Assembly (NCBI GenBank): GCA_004794655.1
Contig: SMMW01000575.1
Span: 11,545,001-11,609,000, forward strand
Source: Marisa cornuarietis
Lineage: Eukaryota; Mollusca; Gastropoda; Architaenioglossa; Ampullariidae
Direction: 5' to 3'
DNA length: 64,000 nt
The notes below the pieces were generated by a model. That model searched no databases. It saw only the letters and a program-made list of their open reading frames with translations, and was not told where the DNA came from. The translations under genes were made by a program, and so were the position numbers. Of this stretch, positions 60,000 to 64,000 are shown piece by piece (the stretch's first letter is position 1; every line of letters begins with the position of its first letter).

Positions 60000-60440
60000 C
60001 CTTCTGTATGAGATTTTGGAAGATCGCAGTCCCCAATAAATTTGGTGTTGTGACCCCGTACCTGCTATGCTGCGGTGATATACAAAGTAATCGAGGCCCC
60101 CTGGGTAACACTTACTCTAACGAAATGGAGAGTCCAACTCAGCGAGTAGAAGACTGCAGAAGATATCAGCACTGCTTTAAAAACTGGTAACTATGGTAAC
60201 GATATAAAATAGATGCAGAGTAGAGTGATTACAACAAGAAAAGATTTATGGTGGTTTTGAATCCATAAGATTGCAGTTAACATCCCTACAAAATGCTCTT
60301 AACGGGCTAGGAGCCGACATTGTCGAGCTGCATTCCAGAGTTACCTGCTTGGAGAATGAATTCTGTGGAGTGTGAGGAGAGTGTCAGGAAACGACGAGTG
60401 TATTCACGGACATGGAAAGCAGGTTACAAGAGTACACTAA
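60000..60440 (+). pseudogene. LINE ORF1 relic with 2A-like motif and coiled coil
   Basis: In the frame open from 59861 to 60190, residues 66-82 read PYLLCCGDIQSNRGPLG, with the core at 60077-60100. This resembles a ribosome-skipping 2A sequence, consensus D(V/I)ExNPGP, with Glu to Gln and the first Pro to Arg. Such motifs are known near the N-terminus of ORF1 in several invertebrate LINEs. In another frame from 60268, LQLTSLQNALNGLGADIVEL and HSRVTCLENEF follow, then TGA (60373-60375), then TSVFTDMESRLQEYTK. Leu/Val/Ile heptads suggest a coiled coil, as in LINE ORF1 trimerisation domains. The two substitutions should abolish skipping. Confidence 0.65.
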
Positions 60441-60839
60441 AGTCACTACACATAGGGACATTGCTCACTTGGGTGTCTAAGCTAACCTACTTAATAGGCC
60501 TTGAGTTAGTTTGCCTGTCACAGTTAACTTTATGCAGCCCTTCACAGTTTGTAAGAGTCGTTCAGCTTAGCGCCATAACAAGGTTTCATCACGAAGTTAC
60601 ATGTAATATAAATGGGTTCATATATGGCAATGATTAAAACCAAGGCTTCGCTCAGCTCGGACTGTCAAGGTCGCTGACGCCACGCTTCCAACGGCTGCCT
60701 TCACTGAGACGTTTACAATAAAAACTAAAAGCCAAACAAAAAAACCAGAGGCCTGGCCCTATTTTGTGCAGCTTCTGTATCAGGTGGTGTCAAGGTTAGC
60801 AATAATGACAGAGGTAATCCTCAAACTGCAACAACAATT

Positions 60840-61100
60840 AGCTGTTTGAGGTTCCTTACATATGATATTGAAAGCTTGTGTAGATTCGGACCAATGAAGG
60901 TTCGTCGAAAACTTTAACTTAGGTCTCTTGGTTGAAACATTTTGCTCCACTGTTACACCTAAACTTTTTCCTAACCGTAAATTATTTATTTCTCCGGCTA
61001 TCAACCTATGTGAAGGAACTGGACGATTATCCAGTGGTGTTACTCTGCTTGTTGAAAAAGACCGATATCTGCAAAAAACGCAAACCATTCAGGTTGGTCT
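60840..61100 (+). pseudogene. LINE endonuclease N-terminal relic
   Basis: The frame at 60840 reads SCLRFLTYDIESLCRFG, the place of the usual opening TYNI/WNI strand with its catalytic Asn (Asp here). After a shift, 60928 onward reads VETFCSTVTPKLFPNRKLFI, with the catalytic Glu in ETF, followed by GRLSSGVTLLVEKDRY, equivalent to the glycine-rich strand before the metal site. The GDFN and SDH boxes are not recognisable downstream. Confidence 0.65.
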
Positions 61101-61609
61101 ATTGTCGTCAATTTATTTTATGGCAGCTAGAGTCGCGCGCTTCTGGGTAATTCGGTATCAGAAGAAAGGAAGGAATGGTGAGTGGTGATGATAAGGGTGG
61201 GGTGTCTTGGTTGGAGGGGATAAAACGAAAACAAGCAGCGGAACTGAACAGCAGGACCTTAGTTATCGGGCTAGTCTGTACTGGGAGACTATTACTACAC
61301 AGCCTTTGAGCATAGTGTCTGGACCGCAGCCTAGAGTGAGAGGGAAGGGAGCTGGGGTTGAGGGGAATCCGATGAAGACAATTTTTCTTTCTGACGATTT
61401 TGTGTAAACCACCTGAATGTTTAGTTTGATCAGCGTGTATATGTATCTAGAGCTCAGCCGTGATTGTGGGCTCTGTGCACCAGAGAGCTTGACAGCATTG
61501 ACAACAAAATATTAAAATTCTCGCAACCAACCTTTGCAGAAACGCTGACCTACCTTTTTAACCAATGTATTTCTTAACCCCACCCTCAACTTTATTTTAT
61601 ATAAAATAT

Positions 61610-62970
61610 CAAGAAAAAGAAATTCCAATTTATAAAGCAGGCGACAGAGGTAATTTTACAAGATATCGACCAGAGTGATTCCTGTATCGCTCTTGACACC
61701 CTAGGTACACCACATTCACGCTCACCTCCGAATCCAACTGCTTAAACATTCAGTCTGGATTTAGACCTAAACATTCTTGCCACACAGCGCTAACATCTAT
61801 GTTTGAACCGTGGTTAAGAAATATAGATGTTATTCAATATGCTTCAGCCCTGATTGTAGACTTTGCTAAAGCCTTTGACGTAACTGGTCACATGACATTT
61901 AGTTACTGTGGAGCTGAACAGTGGAACTCTCTCCAGCTCCATTTCCGCCACCATCGAATCCTTTAAACATGCCCTAGCACACATCTCTTTCATGAGCGTT
62001 ACACCTTCAGCAGTCCACATGCTGTATGCTGTCTTGTCTGCTTATTGTCTCATGAGCTTGATCATGCGCTATATAAACCATACGTTTATTATCATTTAAC
62101 TGATTATGATCAAATGTTAGATCCTTTTGAAGTAAAATTTGGTATTCCACAAGGCTCCGATCCTCTTCTCTATCTCTCCCTTTATATATATCTTAGTCAT
62201 ATGAATGTTTGTCGATGACACAAACAGATCTAGCCACTTGCGTCTCTAAGTACTGACGAGTATCAGTCTTGGACTAAATTGAACCATATGGCACTCAATC
62301 CCCAGAAAACGGAAGTCCTGCTGTTAATAACAAGGCAGAAGAGACTAAATCATGTCGCCCCATTTTCAAAAATTCACGAGAGTACTCAACCCCTAAAATA
62401 ATTTATAATAATTTGTCTCCCAAAATATCTCTGGCAAAATAAAAATATGTAAAATAAAACACATCTACTGTCGAGAATTATACACTTTTTTAAATCCTCC
62501 CTCTCGGAAACTCGACTATATAGCTCATATTTAGTCGAAAATTGGTTTTAGTCTCTCTGGTTTTACTTCCAGTATATTGGACTCGATGAGGCTTCTTTTA
62601 ATAAGTGTTGGAAGGAGAACAATCAGAGTGGTATTAGTCTAACCAAAAATACAGTCCAGTGATTTCCATGCTAGGGGTCCTGACACTGAGAAAGACAATT
62701 TTAACAAACGTATGCGTGCTTATAAAAAAGTAACAGATAAAGTGCCTCCACTACTTTTCACTAAAAATACAAGAGCGGTCTTCTAACCTATTTCTCTCAT
62801 ACCGAGAATCGACTTCAAGACAAACTTGAAATACTGAGGGGGCGCTTCACTAAAAAAGCCTTACCTCCCCTCCACATCTCAGCAAACGCAATCAGTTCTC
62901 TATAGTTCAAATTATGACTTCCAAAACATTTCCATCAAAATCTTTGATTGCATACAAAGGCCTCCGGTTC
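61610..62970 (+). pseudogene. LINE reverse transcriptase relic, interrupted
   Basis: The + strand reads PIYKAGDRGNFTRYRPE (fingers), then NIQSGFRPKHSCHTALTSMF and ASALIVDFAKAFDV (palm motif with catalytic Asp, 61838-61884). After a foreign insert it resumes with PFEVKFGIPQGS (62128-62162) and later LNHMALNPQKTEVLLL and TRQKRLNHV (62278-62355). The YADD box is lost. 62640-62970 still shows faint C-terminal wording. Numerous stops show long decay. Confidence 0.8.
61895..62096 (+). mobile_element. Nested 3' end of an L2/CR1-type LINE
   Basis: It encodes FSYCGAEQWNSL, then in the next frame SSISATIESFKHALAHISF, the standard C-terminal sequence of L2/CR1-group ORF2. It ends in GCGCTATATAAACC...TTTATTATCATT, the usual tail. 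It lies inside the reverse transcriptase relic, splitting motif FAKAFDV from FEVKFGIPQGS. Flanks TAACTGGTCACATGA and TAACTGATTATGAT may be a decayed target duplication. Confidence 0.7.
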
Positions 62971-63189
62971 ATCGTTAGCAAATCCTATTCGTTTTTCCCC
63001 ATATATAAATCTAATTGACATATATCATATGCAACTGTTCATTATTCCGTTTACAAACCATCTTGTAAAAATGAGATGCTAATTTCCATCTTTGCACATA
63101 CAATCCGCAATGCCTTCTTGTTCTGCGTCTTGCCTTTTGTTTTCTAGCAATGTAGTACATTGGCTTATTTTCCTTTCTTAGGGATGGGG

Positions 63190-63350
63190 GGATTGTGATT
63201 TTACTCTAAACCAGTAACTAAGGCTATATCACGGCAAGGCAGCCAGCCCTGTAAACAGATGCAGAGAAAGAAGTGCGTGCCCGAGACGAGATCTGAACCC
63301 TGGACAGCCAACCCTTACTGTACCGATGACAGGCGCTGATCACCTTCTCT
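63190..63350 (-). mobile_element. tRNA-headed SINE, second family
   Basis: On the minus strand GGTGATCAGCGCCTGTCATC (A box region, 63344-63325) and CCAGGGTTCAGATCTCGTC (B box, around 63303-63285) form a tRNA-like head. CGGGCACGCACTTCTTTCTC, TGTTTACAGGGCTGGCTGCC and TTGCCGTGATATAGCCTTAG follow as the body. The body recurs at 36125-36175. The head differs from that of the neighbouring SINE at 63442-63765. Confidence 0.65.
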
Positions 63351-63441
63351 GTTCTTAGATAGATGTAAAACAATAGATTGAAGTAAAACAATATAACTTT
63401 TGCTTATTATTGAGGTTTGACCTATTTCATCTTATCTCGAT

Positions 63442-63765
63442 ATAATAATAATTAATAATAATAATTGTTTTATTTATAAAACCCTTTACCCCACCGACAA
63501 ACGTGGGCTCAAAGTCGCACGAGTACACACTTATCTGTAGACATCAAATACGTCTTACAAATTCATTAACCATCAGTCAAATCATAACTACTGTCTCTCT
63601 TGCTCTCACCTCCCCCTCCCCCCCCCCACATATATATGGTGGAAAACTGAGCACCCAAAGAAAAACCACCGGCGGTCAGGCCTGTAAGCAGGCTTCCCAT
63701 TTAGAGAGATGTATCTCGAAGCCAAAATACGAACCTCAAAAGTAAAAAACAATTTTAAAAGTCTA
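63442..63765 (-). mobile_element. tRNA-headed SINE, copy 1 (ATT-tailed)
   Basis: On the minus strand a degenerate B box (GAGGTTCGTATTTTGG, around 63722-63738) is followed by CTGACCGCCGGTGGTTTTTC, a GC-rich body and the 3' end CTTTGAGCCCACGTTTGTCG, GGGGTAAAGGGTTTTATAAA and a TAATTATTATT tail. It shares body and tail order with 50184-50425. The A box is not clear in this copy. Confidence 0.6.
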
Positions 63766-63876
63766 TGAACTTTGAAATTATCTCTCCCTTCTTTCCCTGC
63801 CACCTCCCCAGATGTTGCTGTCTTCAATTCAGTATGTTTCTCCATTTCTCCTCTCTTGGTATGCTTTCCTGCGATT

Positions 63877-63881
<5 letters not shown>

Positions 63882-63943
<62 letters not shown>
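63882..63943. repeat. (TG)n microsatellite
   Basis: About 31 TG units near the right edge of the window. Confidence 0.97.
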
Positions 63944-63944
<1 letters not shown>

Positions 63945-64000
63945 TGGCGCGCCTACACCAAATTTACTGCATCTCATGATGCCCACCCAAATACTGGAAA

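Larger units (their letters stand above)
59980..62970 (+). mobile_element. Decayed but complete-order LINE (ORF1, EN, RT)
   Basis: Three parts of one LINE occur in the correct order and strand: an ORF1 relic with a 2A-like motif and a coiled coil (60000-60440), an endonuclease N-terminus (60840-61100) and a reverse transcriptase (61610-62970). Spacing fits a contracted element of about 3 kb. All parts carry stops and frameshifts. A foreign 3' end of another LINE is inserted at 61895-62096. That the three parts are one insertion is inference from order, orientation and spacing. Confidence 0.7.

Overview
This is a gene-poor, repeat-rich stretch of animal nuclear DNA. I see no host protein-coding gene, rRNA or intact tRNA that I can defend. 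The only long coding sequences belong to non-LTR retrotransposons (LINEs). The mix of LINE clades, the tRNA-derived SINEs and the abundance of long (TG)n tracts suggest a lophotrochozoan, most likely a gastropod mollusc. That assignment rests on remembered resemblance of the repeats, not on a marker gene.

Layout. 1-10 kb: noncoding DNA with microsatellites and one decayed tRNA-like module (9655-9720). 10.56-11.69 kb: a 5'-truncated Rex1-like LINE (+). 13.4 and 42.8 kb: two copies of one SINE-like repeat. 16.7-17.8 kb: a decayed RTE element (-). 23.86-23.93 kb: an (ATG)n array enclosed by a perfect inverted repeat. 24.7-25.8 kb: an old, broken relative (-) of the main LINE. 35.8-37.0 kb: a decayed LINE of another clade (+). 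39.45-40.64 kb: a decayed RTE-like LINE with a zinc-finger-like C-terminus (+). 43.57-47.64 kb: the main feature, described below. 50.2, 63.2 and 63.5 kb: tRNA-headed SINEs (-). 56.4-56.8 kb: another LINE fragment (+). 60.0-63.0 kb: remains of a complete LINE (+) with a 2A-like motif, coiled-coil ORF1, endonuclease and reverse transcriptase, plus a nested 3' end of an L2/CR1-type element.

The main feature is a nearly intact, apparently young LINE on the minus strand (43568-47640). It has a 13-bp target-site duplication (GTGACAAGCACAT) on both sides, an A15 tail, an apurinic-type endonuclease, reverse transcriptase and RNase H with their catalytic residues, and one frameshift. By architecture it resembles the Ingi clade. 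Its first ~146 nt fold on paper into a nested double pseudoknot like the hepatitis-delta-type self-cleaving ribozymes of other LINE 5' ends. P1 is 7 bp starting at the very first element nucleotide, P2 is 8 bp and closes the domain, P3 carries a CCUCG-containing loop, and there is a large P4. The exact element boundary, fixed independently by the target duplication, coincides with the predicted cleavage site. This is the strongest candidate for an undescribed functional element here.

The rest is noncoding DNA with microsatellites, short tandem duplications and small orphan ORFs that I do not consider genes.
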